From: an uncultured Caulobacter sp.
Lineage (GTDB): Bacteria; Pseudomonadota; Alphaproteobacteria; Caulobacterales; Caulobacteraceae
Reading direction: 5' to 3'
Assembly (NCBI RefSeq): GCF_947036865.1
Contig: NZ_CAMQSF010000007.1
Coordinates: 1-64,000, forward strand
Length of the DNA: 64,000 nucleotides
Shown here: in pieces, positions 18,123 to 26,522 of the stretch
Position numbering within the stretch: position 1 is the stretch's first letter
Layout: each line of letters starts with the position of its first letter
The notes under the pieces: model-generated
Seen by the model: only the letters and a program-made list of their open reading frames with translations
The model's database searches: none
Told to the model about the DNA's origin: nothing
Made by a program: the position numbers and the translations under genes

Positions 18123-18620
18123 CTATCGCTGCACGATGTCCTTCTGCTGCGGCGCCAGCTTGGCCAAGAGCTTGTTCTGCGCGGCGAAGGGGACGCGCTC
18201 GCGGTCCATGGCGAACTGAAGGTTCTCGACCATGGCGTTGAAATCCTTGTTGGTCTCGCCCTGGTCCTTGTGGGCCTCGCGCATGTCCTTGCCGGTGTAG
18301 TCGCAGCCGCCGCCCAGGATGTAGCAGAACTGCTCCTTGAGGGTCCGCGTCAGCCGCGCCTTGTCGGCCGCCGCGAAGAAGTCCTTCACCCGCGGGTCGG
18401 CGTAGTTCCGTTCGACGAAGGTCTCGACGATCCGATCGACGCCGGGCTTGCCGTGGAACGCGACCCAGACCGACGGATCGGTGATCGGCGTCGCGCCGGC
18501 GTTGGCGTTGGACTGCTTGTAGGGATCGACCGGCTTCTCGCCGGGAGGAACCGTCTGGGCCAAGGCCGAACCGGCCAGGGCCAGGGCGGCGACGGCGGCG
18601 ATGACGGAGATCTTGGTCAT
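18123..18620 (-). CDS. Periplasmic group 1 truncated hemoglobin
   Basis: A 165-residue protein from the ATG at 18620 with a strong GGAGGAAGCGACC ribosome site. Signal peptide MTKISVIAAVAALALAGSAL ends at ALA, so it is exported. The globin begins near residue 55: GKPGVDRIVETFVERNYADP with RVKDFFAAAD. The helix F region CYILGGGCDYTGKDMREAHK supplies the proximal histidine, and FNAMVENLQFAMD matches helix G. It should bind haem and a small gas such as O2 or NO. It lies 13 bp after the DUF3034 gene, forming one operon. Confidence 0.82.
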   Translation of the reverse strand: MTKISVIAAVAALALAGSALAQTVPPGEKPVDPYKQSNANAGATPITDPSVWVAFHGKPGVDRIVETFVERNYADPRVKDFFAAADKARLTRTLKEQFCYILGGGCDYTGKDMREAHKDQGETNKDFNAMVENLQFAMDRERVPFAAQNKLLAKLAPQQKDIVQR

Positions 18621-18633
18621 GGTCGCTTCCTCC

Positions 18634-19527
18634 CTAGAAGCCGGCCTGCAGCGACAGGTAGAGCCCGCGCTGATTCCTGAAGGTGGCGATGTCGCCGAGA
18701 TCGACATAGGCCGCGGTGACCGACGGGTGCTGACTGACGGCGTAGGCCGCGAACAGGTCCATCCAGTCGTCTTCCTTGGCGAAGGCCAGGTTGCTGGGCT
18801 TTGTCCGGTACTCGGCCCCCACCACGAAGCGCTTGCTGAGCAGCAGGCCGGCCGAGCCTTCGAACTGGGGCCTGTAGCCATTGTCCGTGGCCGAGCCGAA
18901 GCCCAGCAGGCCGGTCTGATTGGCCTTGGTCAGCCGCACCGTCCCGTTCAGCACCAGCGACTTGTCGAGCAGAAGCTTGGTCGCCGCCACGTACCCGTCG
19001 ACGCCGCTTTCGTCCTTGGCGCCCACCGCGCTCACGATCGCGCCCTGGTCGTTATGCTTGTACTGCGCCCCGACGCTGATCTGCGGAACCCAGGTGTCCT
19101 GATCGTAGACCGCGTCGCCCAGCACCCGCACCTTGGCGCCCAGCACGGTCTGCTTGAACGTGAAGCCCTTGCCGAGGCCGAGCTTGGCCCCGGTCGCGCC
19201 GGTGTCGAAGTCCTGGCGCGTCGCCGAGAGCTCGAACCGGTCGCGCCAGCCGACCGCGGCGCCGAAGGCGCGCAGCTTGTAATCGCGGACGCCGACATAG
19301 GTCGCGTGCGCCTCGCCGCCGACGCCGCGGCTGGTCTCGGCGCCGGCGATCACCGCCCAGGTCGAGAGACCGCCGCCCGCCCCGCCCTCCAGCGCGCTGA
19401 CGCCGTGAGTCAGTAGGAGCTTGCCACCGGTCTCGATCTCGCCGGCCAGGGCCGCCCCCGCGCCGCAGCCGGTCAGAGCGCCCGCGACGATCGCCGCGCC
19501 CGCCAGTCGCTTCATGGCCTTGATCAA
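18634..19527 (-). CDS. DUF3034-family outer membrane-like protein
   Basis: A 297-residue exported protein starting MIKAMKRLAGAAIVAGALTG; the signal contains C-G-A-G but an AALA cleavage site after residue 28 is more likely than a lipobox. The mature chain opens GEIETGGKLLLTHGVSALEG, the DUF3034 signature as I recall. It has many amphipathic strands and ends YLSLQAGF with terminal Phe, which fits an outer membrane beta-barrel. It is the first gene of the operon with the truncated globin and is divergent from the cupredoxin-like gene. Function unknown. Confidence 0.78.
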   Translation of the reverse strand: MIKAMKRLAGAAIVAGALTGCGAGAALAGEIETGGKLLLTHGVSALEGGAGGGLSTWAVIAGAETSRGVGGEAHATYVGVRDYKLRAFGAAVGWRDRFELSATRQDFDTGATGAKLGLGKGFTFKQTVLGAKVRVLGDAVYDQDTWVPQISVGAQYKHNDQGAIVSAVGAKDESGVDGYVAATKLLLDKSLVLNGTVRLTKANQTGLLGFGSATDNGYRPQFEGSAGLLLSKRFVVGAEYRTKPSNLAFAKEDDWMDLFAAYAVSQHPSVTAAYVDLGDIATFRNQRGLYLSLQAGF

Positions 19528-19688
19528 GGAATCGCCCCCGCCGTCGCATCGTCTTCAACAGAAGCGACCTTGGACCGCCAAGGTTTTACGGAGGGTTTCG
19601 AAGGTCTCGACAAGCTCACGTCACGTTTGGCGCCGCCCGGCCACGATGTTAACGCGCACTTCACGCGCTCAAGGCTAGGAAAAAGCCG

Positions 19689-20312
19689 ATGAAACACGCA
19701 GTTCTGCTCATGGCGGCCGCGACCTTGTGGGGCGGCCAGGCGCTGGCGGGGGACTTCACGGTCACCGTGCGGGGCGCCGACGGCAAACCCGTCCCCGACG
19801 CTGTGGTGATGGTCTATCCCAACGGTCAGCCGACCAAGGGCCCGATCAAGTTCCCCTGGCCCTATCGGGTGGCGCAGCAGAACATCCAGTTCAGCCCCTT
19901 CATGCTGGTGGTCCCGGTCGGCGCGGAGGTCTCGTTCCCCAACCTCGATAAGGTCCGCCACCACGTCTATTCTTTCTCGCCGGGCAACAAGTTCGAGATC
20001 AAGCTGTACGGCCACGAGGAGAACCGCACCGCCAAGATGAGCGCCCCGGGCGCGGTGGCGATCGGCTGCAACATCCACGATCAAATGGTCGGCTTCATTC
20101 GCGTGGTCGACACCGCCTATGCCGGCAAGACGGACGCCAATGGCGTCGTGACTATCCAGGACGTGCCGCCGGGCGCCGTCACCGCCAAGCTCTGGCATCC
20201 CTACATGCGCGCCCTGAAGAACGAGCGGGCGCTGACCACGACCAGCCTCGGCGCGGGCCCGGCTCGCGAGACCGTGGCCATCGATCTGCGCGCGCCGGCC
20301 GAGCATCACTGA
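19689..20312 (+). CDS. Methylamine-utilization-type cupredoxin-like periplasmic protein
   Basis: A 207-residue exported protein with signal peptide MKHAVLLMAAATLWGGQALA. Possible type 1 copper ligands are spaced as in plastocyanin: His in KVRHHVYSFSPG, then Cys, His and Met in GCNIHDQMVGF. An Ig-like carboxypeptidase-regulatory fold is suggested by TDANGVVTIQDVPPGAVTAK. Databases often call this family methylamine utilization protein, although no methylamine dehydrogenase is nearby. It lies 7 bp before the EAL phosphodiesterase gene, so the pair is an operon. Confidence 0.8.
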   Translation: MKHAVLLMAAATLWGGQALAGDFTVTVRGADGKPVPDAVVMVYPNGQPTKGPIKFPWPYRVAQQNIQFSPFMLVVPVGAEVSFPNLDKVRHHVYSFSPGNKFEIKLYGHEENRTAKMSAPGAVAIGCNIHDQMVGFIRVVDTAYAGKTDANGVVTIQDVPPGAVTAKLWHPYMRALKNERALTTTSLGAGPARETVAIDLRAPAEHH

Positions 20313-20319
20313 AGCCCAG

Positions 20320-22653
20320 ATGTTCACGCGGCTCCAGACCAAGCTGACCGTCCTCTACGCCGGGCTTTTCGCCCTGGCGCTGAGCCTGATCGCGGTCACG
20401 GTCTATGTCGCGATCGCCCACAACGCCCAGCGCGCCGTGCGCGAGGAGCTGGCCGCCTCGGGGACGGTGTTCGACCGCGTCTGGGCCCTGCGCACCCAGC
20501 GCCTTCACGACGGCGCCGAGCTGCTGTCGCGCGACTTCGGTTTCCGCGCGGCGGTCGCGACCCATGACGGACCGACGATCGAGTCGGCGGTCGGCAATCT
20601 GCGCCAGCGGCTGGGTCTCGACTTGGCGTTCACGGTCGGCGTCGACGGCGAGGTCAAGGGCGTCGACCCGTCACGGCTCGACCTCCAGAAGCTCTGGAGC
20701 GCGCTCGACGCCCGGGACGACGCCCAGGGCGTCTTCACCATCGACGGCCAGCCCTACCAGGTGATCTCCGCGCCGATCCTGTCGCCGACCCTGGCCGGCT
20801 GGGTCGTCTTCGCCGCCAAGCTCGACGAGCGCGAGATGCAGGCGCTGGAAAAGCTTTCGGCCATCGGCCTCGACGCCCAGGTGTTCGACCAGCGCGGCGA
20901 GCAGTGGATCTCCGCCGACCGAGGACCGGCCAACGCCGCCCTCGCCGCCTTCGTCGGTCAAGCCATGCGCGGCCGACTGCGCGAGCCGGCCATGCTGGGC
21001 GCGGGCGGGGCCCAGAGCCTCGTGCTGGTCAAGCCGATCCAGGCGCTGGACCGAGCCAGCGGCGCGGCCCTGGTGCTGCGCTATCCGATGGCCCAGGCCA
21101 TGGCGCCCTACCGTCCGCTGATGGCGGCCGTGCTGGTCGTCGGCCTGATCGGCGCGGCCCTGGTCGCGGCGGCGAGCTGGGCTCTGTCGCGTGGGCTCGC
21201 CAAGCCGATCACCGCCCTCGACGTCGCCGCGCGCCGTCTGCAGCGCGGCGAGGAAGTGACCGTCGAGGTAAACACGCGCGACGAGATCGGCCGCCTGGCC
21301 GACAGCTTCAACCTGATGGCCAGCGAGATCCGCCAGCGCGAAGCCGACATGATCCGACAGGCCCTGCACGACAGCGAGACCGGACTGCCCAACCGCCGCG
21401 CCCTGGAGCGCGAGATCGAGCGCCGTCTGGCCGGGCTGGCGCCCGGCGAGCAGGTGGTGATCAGCACGATCGGCTTCGACCGTTTCCCGCAGGTCCGCGC
21501 CGCCATCGGCTACGAGCAGGCCACGCAGCTGGTGGCGAAACTGGGCCAACGCGTCGCCGCCACCGTGCCGGGCGTCGTCGTCGGACGCCTCACCACCTCG
21601 ATCCTCTGCACGATCTCGGCGGCCAGCGACATGGACTCGGTGCTGCGGCGCGCCGAGCGCTTCGTGCCGAGTCTCGAGGCCCCCATTCTGATCGGCGGCG
21701 AACCCGTCGACGTCCACGTCAGCCACGGCCTGGCCGCGACGACGGCGGGCGAGCTGGATGCCTCCCGCCTGATCGAGCGCGCGCTGATCGCGCTGGACCA
21801 GGCCCGGGCCGCCCGGAAAAAGCTGATGTCTTTCGACGCGGCCGCCTATGGCGATCCGTCCGCCAATCTGTCGCTGATGAGCGAGATGCTGGAGGCGGTC
21901 CGTCGCGGCCAGCTCTATCTCAATCATCAGCCGAAGCTGGATCTGCGCACCGGCCTCATCACCGGCGTCGAGGCCCTGGCCCGCTGGAACCACCCGACGC
22001 GCGGCTTCCTGCGCCCCGATCTCTTCGTCGGCATGGCCGAGGAAACCGGCCACATCCGCGCGCTGACCGACTATGTCCTGGACCAGGCGATCGAGGACCA
22101 GGCCCGCCTGGCCGCCGCCGGCCACGACGTGCTGATGTCCGTCAATATCTCGGGCCGCCTGATCGACGACCACGCCTTCGCCGACCACGCCCTGGCGCGC
22201 GTCGCCGCGACCGGGGCGCGGCTTTGCTTCGAGATCACCGAAACCGCCGTGATCGGCAATCCCGACGTGGCCCTGGGCGTGCTGGAGCGCTTCGCCGAGG
22301 CGGGCGTGTCGGTGTCGATCGACGACTACGGCTCGGGCCTGTCGTCCCTGGCCTATCTGAAGCAGATCCGCGCCGACGAGCTGAAGATCGACAAGGCCTT
22401 CGTCATGACCTTGCAGGCCGGCGACAAGGACGCGTTGCTGGTCAAGTCGACGGTCGACCTGGCCCACAGCCTGGGCATGAAGGTCACCGCCGAGGGCGTC
22501 GAGACCCGCGAGGGCCTGGCCGCCCTGCAACTGATGGGCTGCGACCTGGCCCAGGGCTATCACATCGCCAAGCCGATGGCGCTGGACGCGCTGGTCGCGT
22601 TCCTGGACCGCTGGTCGATCGACCTGCCGGAAGAAGCGCGCCGGAAGGCTTAG
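20320..22653 (+). CDS. Membrane HAMP / degenerate GGDEF / EAL cyclic-di-GMP phosphodiesterase
   Basis: A 777-residue sensor. Transmembrane helices at about 8-32 and 268-290 bracket a periplasmic sensing region; HAMP follows (AKPITALDVAARRLQRGEEV and DEIGRLADSFNLMA). The GGDEF-like domain, beginning HDSETGLPNRRALE, lacks the GGDEF active-site loop (VVGRLTTSILCTI occupies the place), so it should not make c-di-GMP. The EAL domain is intact: GVEALARW, FEITETAV, SIDDYGSGLSS, ELKIDKAFV and VTAEGVET. It should hydrolyse c-di-GMP in response to a periplasmic signal, perhaps sensed with the neighbouring cupredoxin-like protein. Confidence 0.9.
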   Translation: MFTRLQTKLTVLYAGLFALALSLIAVTVYVAIAHNAQRAVREELAASGTVFDRVWALRTQRLHDGAELLSRDFGFRAAVATHDGPTIESAVGNLRQRLGLDLAFTVGVDGEVKGVDPSRLDLQKLWSALDARDDAQGVFTIDGQPYQVISAPILSPTLAGWVVFAAKLDEREMQALEKLSAIGLDAQVFDQRGEQWISADRGPANAALAAFVGQAMRGRLREPAMLGAGGAQSLVLVKPIQALDRASGAALVLRYPMAQAMAPYRPLMAAVLVVGLIGAALVAAASWALSRGLAKPITALDVAARRLQRGEEVTVEVNTRDEIGRLADSFNLMASEIRQREADMIRQALHDSETGLPNRRALEREIERRLAGLAPGEQVVISTIGFDRFPQVRAAIGYEQATQLVAKLGQRVAATVPGVVVGRLTTSILCTISAASDMDSVLRRAERFVPSLEAPILIGGEPVDVHVSHGLAATTAGELDASRLIERALIALDQARAARKKLMSFDAAAYGDPSANLSLMSEMLEAVRRGQLYLNHQPKLDLRTGLITGVEALARWNHPTRGFLRPDLFVGMAEETGHIRALTDYVLDQAIEDQARLAAAGHDVLMSVNISGRLIDDHAFADHALARVAATGARLCFEITETAVIGNPDVALGVLERFAEAGVSVSIDDYGSGLSSLAYLKQIRADELKIDKAFVMTLQAGDKDALLVKSTVDLAHSLGMKVTAEGVETREGLAALQLMGCDLAQGYHIAKPMALDALVAFLDRWSIDLPEEARRKA

Positions 22654-23327
22654 GCGACGCCTTCGACGGACGCCTTCAGCAGATCCAGCACATGGTGCAG
22701 GCTGTCGGCGATGTGCACGCACTTGTCGTGCATCTCCTCGTTCGGATCGAGGATGTCGGGCACCATCACCGTCATCATGCCGGCCGCGTGAGCGGCGCGG
22801 ACGCCGGGGTGGCTGTCCTCCAGCGCCAGGCACCCGGCGGGGTCGACGCGCAGGCGCTCGGCGGCCAGCAGGTAGGGATCGGGGTTCGGCTTGTGTCGCG
22901 TCACGTCGTGGTGGGCGACCACCGCGTTGAACCGGTGAAGCAGATCAAAGCGACCCAGATAACGCTCGACGGCGGCCATGCCGTTCGACGTCGCGATGCC
23001 GCGCGGCAAGCCCAGGTCGTCCAGATAGTCGAGGATCTCGACGACCCCCGTCTTCAGCTTGGTCTCGGCTTCCAGCAGGTCCTCGATGTCGGCCCAGACC
23101 CGTTCGAAATAGGCCTGCACCGGGAAATCCTCGCCATAGAGCTGGCGCATCATGGCGGCGCTCTCGGGCGTCGTCTTGCCCACCATGGCGGCGTAGATCT
23201 CGCCGGTGAACGCCACGCCGAACGCCTTGCCGGCGTCGATCATCGCCGCGCGGTAGACGATCTCGGTGTCCAGCAGCAGGCCGTCCATGTCGAACACGAC
23301 GGCCTCGACGCGGCGGGGGAAGCTCAC
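22650..23327 (-). CDS. HAD-family hydrolase (phosphoglucomutase/phosphatase type)
   Basis: A 225-residue HAD enzyme. Motif I is VVFDMDGLLLDTE, motif II is GIATSN, motif III is the Lys in TRHKPNPDPY, and motif IV is LALEDSHPGVRAAHAAGM. The helical cap between motifs I and II is of the beta-phosphoglucomutase type. The substrate is a small phosphorylated metabolite that I cannot name. It overlaps the convergent EAL gene by 4 bases, and overlaps the upstream serB by 4 bases, so serB and this gene are cotranscribed. Confidence 0.86.
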   Translation of the reverse strand: MSFPRRVEAVVFDMDGLLLDTEIVYRAAMIDAGKAFGVAFTGEIYAAMVGKTTPESAAMMRQLYGEDFPVQAYFERVWADIEDLLEAETKLKTGVVEILDYLDDLGLPRGIATSNGMAAVERYLGRFDLLHRFNAVVAHHDVTRHKPNPDPYLLAAERLRVDPAGCLALEDSHPGVRAAHAAGMMTVMVPDILDPNEEMHDKCVHIADSLHHVLDLLKASVEGVA

Positions 23328-24202
23328 CGGCGGAACTCCTCGGCCCGAAAGCCCTGGAAGTAGAGCAAGGTCGTCAGGTCGGTATGGTCGACCTTGGCGT
23401 CGGCCTGGGCCGCCACGATCGGCTTGGCGCGATAGGCGACGCCCAGACCCGCGGCCTCGATCATCGCCAGATCGTTGGCGCCGTCGCCGACGGCCAGGGC
23501 GTCGGCGGGGGTCAGGCCCAGCGCCGCCGTCTCCTCGCGGAGCGCCGCCAGCTTGGCCTCCTTGCCGAGGATCGGATCGCCGACCTCGCCCGTCAGCGCG
23601 CCGTCGCGCTCGATCAGGGTGTTGGCGCGGTTCAGGTGGAAGCCGGCCGCCTCGGCCACGCGGCTGGTAAAGAAGGTGAAGCCGCCCGAGACCAGGGCGC
23701 AGCGCGCGCCGTGCGCGGCCATCGTGCGCACCAGCGTCTCGGCGCCTGGGTTCAGCCGCACCCGCTGATCGTAACAGGCCTGAAGGGCGTCGACGCCCAG
23801 CCCTTTCAGCATGCCGACCCGCTCGCGCAGGGCGCCTTCGAAGGCCAGTTCGCCGCGCATCGCCCGCTCGGTGATCTCCGAGACCTTGTCCTTGACCCCG
23901 GCGAAGTCGGCCAGTTCATCCAGGCACTCGACGTTGATGATCGTGGAGTCCATGTCGGCGATCAGCAGGCGCTTGCGGCGGTTGGCGACCGGCTGGATCG
24001 CGAGGTCGACCGGCAGGCCGGCGAGATCGTCCGCCAAGGTCTCGAGCACGCCGCGATCCCCATGGACGTCGGCGGCCAGAGGCCCCAGGGTCTCGCGGCG
24101 GCTGGACAGCACGGCTTCGGCGCGCGAAACGGCGGCGGCGTATGCGTCGGGGTTCGCCCCCACGACGGTGAGGACGGTCGGAATGGTGGAGAGTTCGGAC
24201 AT
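23324..24202 (-). CDS. serB: Phosphoserine phosphatase
   Basis: A 292-residue SerB, the last step of serine synthesis from 3-phosphoglycerate. An N-terminal ACT-like region (residues 1-75) precedes HAD motif [21 protein letters not shown]. The cap, motif [13 protein letters not shown], and motif [22 protein letters not shown] follow. I chose the ATG at 24202 ([11 protein letters not shown]); a longer upstream frame would run into miaA. With this start, the serB and miaA 5' ends overlap head-to-head by about 20 bp. Confidence 0.94.
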   Translation of the reverse strand: MSELSTIPTVLTVVGANPDAYAAAVSRAEAVLSSRRETLGPLAADVHGDRGVLETLADDLAGLPVDLAIQPVANRRKRLLIADMDSTIINVECLDELADFAGVKDKVSEITERAMRGELAFEGALRERVGMLKGLGVDALQACYDQRVRLNPGAETLVRTMAAHGARCALVSGGFTFFTSRVAEAAGFHLNRANTLIERDGALTGEVGDPILGKEAKLAALREETAALGLTPADALAVGDGANDLAMIEAAGLGVAYRAKPIVAAQADAKVDHTDLTTLLYFQGFRAEEFRR

Positions 24203-25076
24203 CGCGCCCCGCATCTGGCTGATTGCCGGCCCGACCGCAAGCGGTAAGTCGGCCCATGCCCTGCGGCTGGCCGAGGCGCTGGGCGGCGAGATCGTCAACG
24301 CCGACTCCATGCAGATCTATGCGGGCCTGCGCGTCCTGACCGCCGGTCCCTCGCCCGAGGAGATCGCCCGCGCGCCGCATCACCTGTTCGAAGTGGCCGA
24401 CGCCGCCGTCGGCTGGTCGGTCGGCCGTTGGCTGGAGGCGGTGACCAAGGCGCTGTCGGACATCGAAGCCCGGGGACGGCCCGCGATCGTGGTCGGCGGC
24501 ACCGGCCTCTACTTTCGCGCCCTCACCCATGGCCTGGCGGACGTGCCGCCCGTGCCCGAGACCCAGCGCGAGATCTCCGGCCTGCTCTACGCCGCGCGGG
24601 GCGAAGCGGAATTCCGCGAGATTCTTCGCCCCCTGGACCCCGACGCCGAGGCCCGCATCGAGGCGGGCGACCGCCAACGCCTGGTTCGCGCCCACGCCGT
24701 GGCGGTGGCGACCGGCAAGTCGCTGACCGCCTGGCAGACCGACACCAAGCCCGCGCTCGCGCCTGGAACCTGGAAGGGCTTGGTGCTCGACCCGCCGCGC
24801 GCCGACCTCTACGCCCGCTGCGACGCGCGTCTCTCGGTCATGGTCGAGCAAGGCGCGCTGGACGAGGTGCGAGCCATGGAGGCGCGGAAGCTCGATCCTG
24901 CCCTGCCCGCCCTGAAGGCCGTCGGCTACCGCGAGTTCGCCGCTCATCTCCGGGGCGAGACCACGTTGGAGCAGGCTCTGGACGCCGCGCGGCAGGAGAC
25001 CCGCCGCTACGCCAAGCGCCAGTTGACCTGGTTCCGCAACCAGACCCCGGACTGGGAACGCGTCAGCGTTCCGTGA
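24183..25076 (+). CDS. miaA: tRNA dimethylallyltransferase
   Basis: A 297-residue MiaA that adds an isoprenyl group to A37 of tRNAs reading UNN codons. P-loop [50 protein letters not shown] and the C-terminal [14 protein letters not shown] are hallmark sequences. Starts are ATG at 24183 or GTG at 24186; no later start precedes the P-loop. The 3' end overlaps the convergent hypothetical gene by 14 bp. The 5' overlap with serB is discussed in the findings. Confidence 0.94.
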   Translation: MVESSDIAPRIWLIAGPTASGKSAHALRLAEALGGEIVNADSMQIYAGLRVLTAGPSPEEIARAPHHLFEVADAAVGWSVGRWLEAVTKALSDIEARGRPAIVVGGTGLYFRALTHGLADVPPVPETQREISGLLYAARGEAEFREILRPLDPDAEARIEAGDRQRLVRAHAVAVATGKSLTAWQTDTKPALAPGTWKGLVLDPPRADLYARCDARLSVMVEQGALDEVRAMEARKLDPALPALKAVGYREFAAHLRGETTLEQALDAARQETRRYAKRQLTWFRNQTPDWERVSVP

Positions 25077-25593
25077 TCGTAACGCCGCTCTTGAGGAGAC
25101 GCGGCTGGACCGCGAGCTTGTAGTCGTCCTCGAACATCTGGTCCTTCAGGCGGTCCAGGCTGGCGATCACCCGATCCTCGGCGTCGGTGACGGGCTTGGC
25201 GAACACCTCGCACGCGGTCCCGACGGGCAGATCGGCCTGGCCGTTCTCGATGGCCTGCAACGGCTTGGTCGCCCCCTCCTCGCAACCGAGGGTTCCAGTG
25301 ATCGAGTAGAAGCAGAGATCGCGCTGGAGGTAGGACTCGACAACCCAGGCGCAGGGGATGGCCGACACGGTCACGCCCGCCGGCGCGACGGGAACGGCGC
25401 CCGGCTTGGCGATCGTCCGCGTGAAGATCTGATAGCGCACGACGGCGTTCTCGGTCTTGCCGCCCTTGGTCAGCAGCAAGGCCTTGGCCTTCTGCGCCAC
25501 CGGCGCCAGGCGCTGCAAGGTGGGCGATGCGGGCGGCGCCGGGGCGGTCGCGGCGGGCGGCGTGGCGGCTTGCGGCGGCAAGGTGGCCTCCAA
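25063..25593 (-). CDS. Hypothetical protein with uncertain start
   Basis: About 176 residues. The N-terminus is Ala/Pro-rich ([15 protein letters not shown]), and the C-terminal 130 residues look globular with three or four cysteines ([30 protein letters not shown]). I do not recognise the family. The only in-frame initiator at the 5' end is TTG (25593), or a second TTG at 25581 preceded by GGAGG. An ATG at 25609 lies in another frame, so a recent frameshift or rare start is possible. No signal peptide is visible in this frame. Confidence 0.55.
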   Translation of the reverse strand: MEATLPPQAATPPAATAPAPPASPTLQRLAPVAQKAKALLLTKGGKTENAVVRYQIFTRTIAKPGAVPVAPAGVTVSAIPCAWVVESYLQRDLCFYSITGTLGCEEGATKPLQAIENGQADLPVGTACEVFAKPVTDAEDRVIASLDRLKDQMFEDDYKLAVQPRLLKSGVTITER

Positions 25594-25697
25594 GGTTGAG
25601 CTTGGCCATGGTGAGCATGTTTTCTCAACGTTGGCGAGCGGCCGACTGGACGCCGCCGCCCGTCCGAGCGATGTCAGGCCCCAAGAAGGAGACCGTC

Positions 25698-26168
25698 ATG
25701 TCCCTCATCGAACAGATCGCTCAGCGCCTGAAAGCGCGCGGCGAGACCATCGCCGTGGCCGAGTCCTCGACCGGCGGGCTGATCTCGGCGGCGCTGCTCA
25801 GCCAGGGCGGGGCCTCGGCCTATTATCGCGGCGGAGCCATCGTCTACACGCCCAAGGCCCGCGCGGCCCTGATGGGCGTCTCCAAGGAGCAGATGGGCGA
25901 GATGCGTTCGGCCAGCGAGCCCTACGCCCGCTTCATGGCCGATCGTGTCCGCCAGCACATGGCGGCGACCTGGGGACTGGCCGAGACCGGCGCGACCGGT
26001 CCGTCCGGCAACGCCTACGGCGACGCCGCCGGCCATTGCTGCCTGGCGGTCTCGGGGCCCGTTTCGCTGAGCCGAGTCCTGGAGACCGGCCACGGCGAGC
26101 GCATGGCGAATATGGAAACCTTCCGCGACACCGCGCTCGAACTTCTACTGGAAGCGCTGAACGGCTGA
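25698..26168 (+). CDS. CinA-family nicotinamide-nucleotide amidohydrolase (PncC-like)
   Basis: A 156-residue stand-alone CinA C-terminal domain that deamidates nicotinamide mononucleotide in NAD salvage. Signature AVAESSTGGLISAALLSQGG starts near residue 20, and ETGATGPSGNAYGDAAGHCC near residue 100 matches the family's GxxGPxG loop. The start is the ATG at 25698 after AAGGAGA. Related proteins of this form are often annotated PncC. The gene precedes the ilvBN leader region. Confidence 0.84.
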   Translation: MSLIEQIAQRLKARGETIAVAESSTGGLISAALLSQGGASAYYRGGAIVYTPKARAALMGVSKEQMGEMRSASEPYARFMADRVRQHMAATWGLAETGATGPSGNAYGDAAGHCCLAVSGPVSLSRVLETGHGERMANMETFRDTALELLLEALNG

Positions 26169-26371
26169 CGAGGGCCAAGAATTGGCGCCAAGCAGGCGCC
26201 TCGCGCCAATCGGTTTCAGGGTAGCGCCCAGGCGCGGTCGAACCTGCCCTCCTGGTCGGCGATTATGGCATGCCGCACCGCGCGTTGGAGGCAGAACCTT
26301 GCGGCGTTCCGCGCCTTGACGGGGGTTGCCGCGCATGTCATGACCCGTTCCGTAGCTTTGGAGCAATACTC

Positions 26372-26419
26372 GTGCGCAAAACCATGATCGTACTTATGGA
26401 GCGGCCGTTCGCGGGGTGA
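26372..26419 (+). CDS. ilvB leader peptide (15 codons)
   Basis: A GTG at 26372, preceded by GGAG at 26360-26363, opens a 15-codon frame reading VRKTMIVLMERPFAG and ending TGA at 26417-26419. Ile-Val-Leu occur in succession at codons 6-8, encoded ATC GTA CTT; the last two are codons seldom used in this GC-rich sequence. An internal ATG at 26384 is an alternative start. A terminator-like hairpin follows 35 bp later and ilvB starts at 26523. This is the expected architecture for branched-chain amino acid attenuation. I recall that ilvBN attenuation has been reported in C. crescentus. Confidence 0.75.
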   Translation: MRKTMIVLMERPFAG

Positions 26420-26453
26420 CCTCGAAGTCACGTCGTAGCTCGGTCGCGCGCGC

Positions 26454-26476
26454 AAAGGTCCTTCGGGGCCTTTTTT
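26454..26476 (+). promoter_or_regulatory. Attenuator terminator upstream of ilvB
   Basis: AAGGTCC-TTC-GGGGCCTT forms a 7-bp stem (one G-U) followed by TTTTTTC, inside the ilvB leader. A short alternative pairing is possible between GACCT (26418-26422, overlapping the leader stop codon) and AGGTC (26456-26460), which would disrupt the terminator. Another hairpin, GTGAC-CTCGAA-GTCAC (26416-26431), overlaps the stop codon and could be the competing early stem. Confidence 0.75.
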
Positions 26477-26522
26477 CTTTTCCAGCTTCCCCCTTCTCGC
26501 CTCTCCCCACCGGATCCGTCCC

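Noticed and set aside
19580-19620. TCGAAGGTCTCGACAAGCTCACG as another palindrome copy
   Set aside because: Only one short arm resembles the CTTCGACAAGCTC family and no facing arm is present.
26281-26345. TTGACG at 26316 as the ilvB -35 box
   Set aside because: No convincing -10 hexamer lies 16-18 bp downstream, so a promoter could not be supported.
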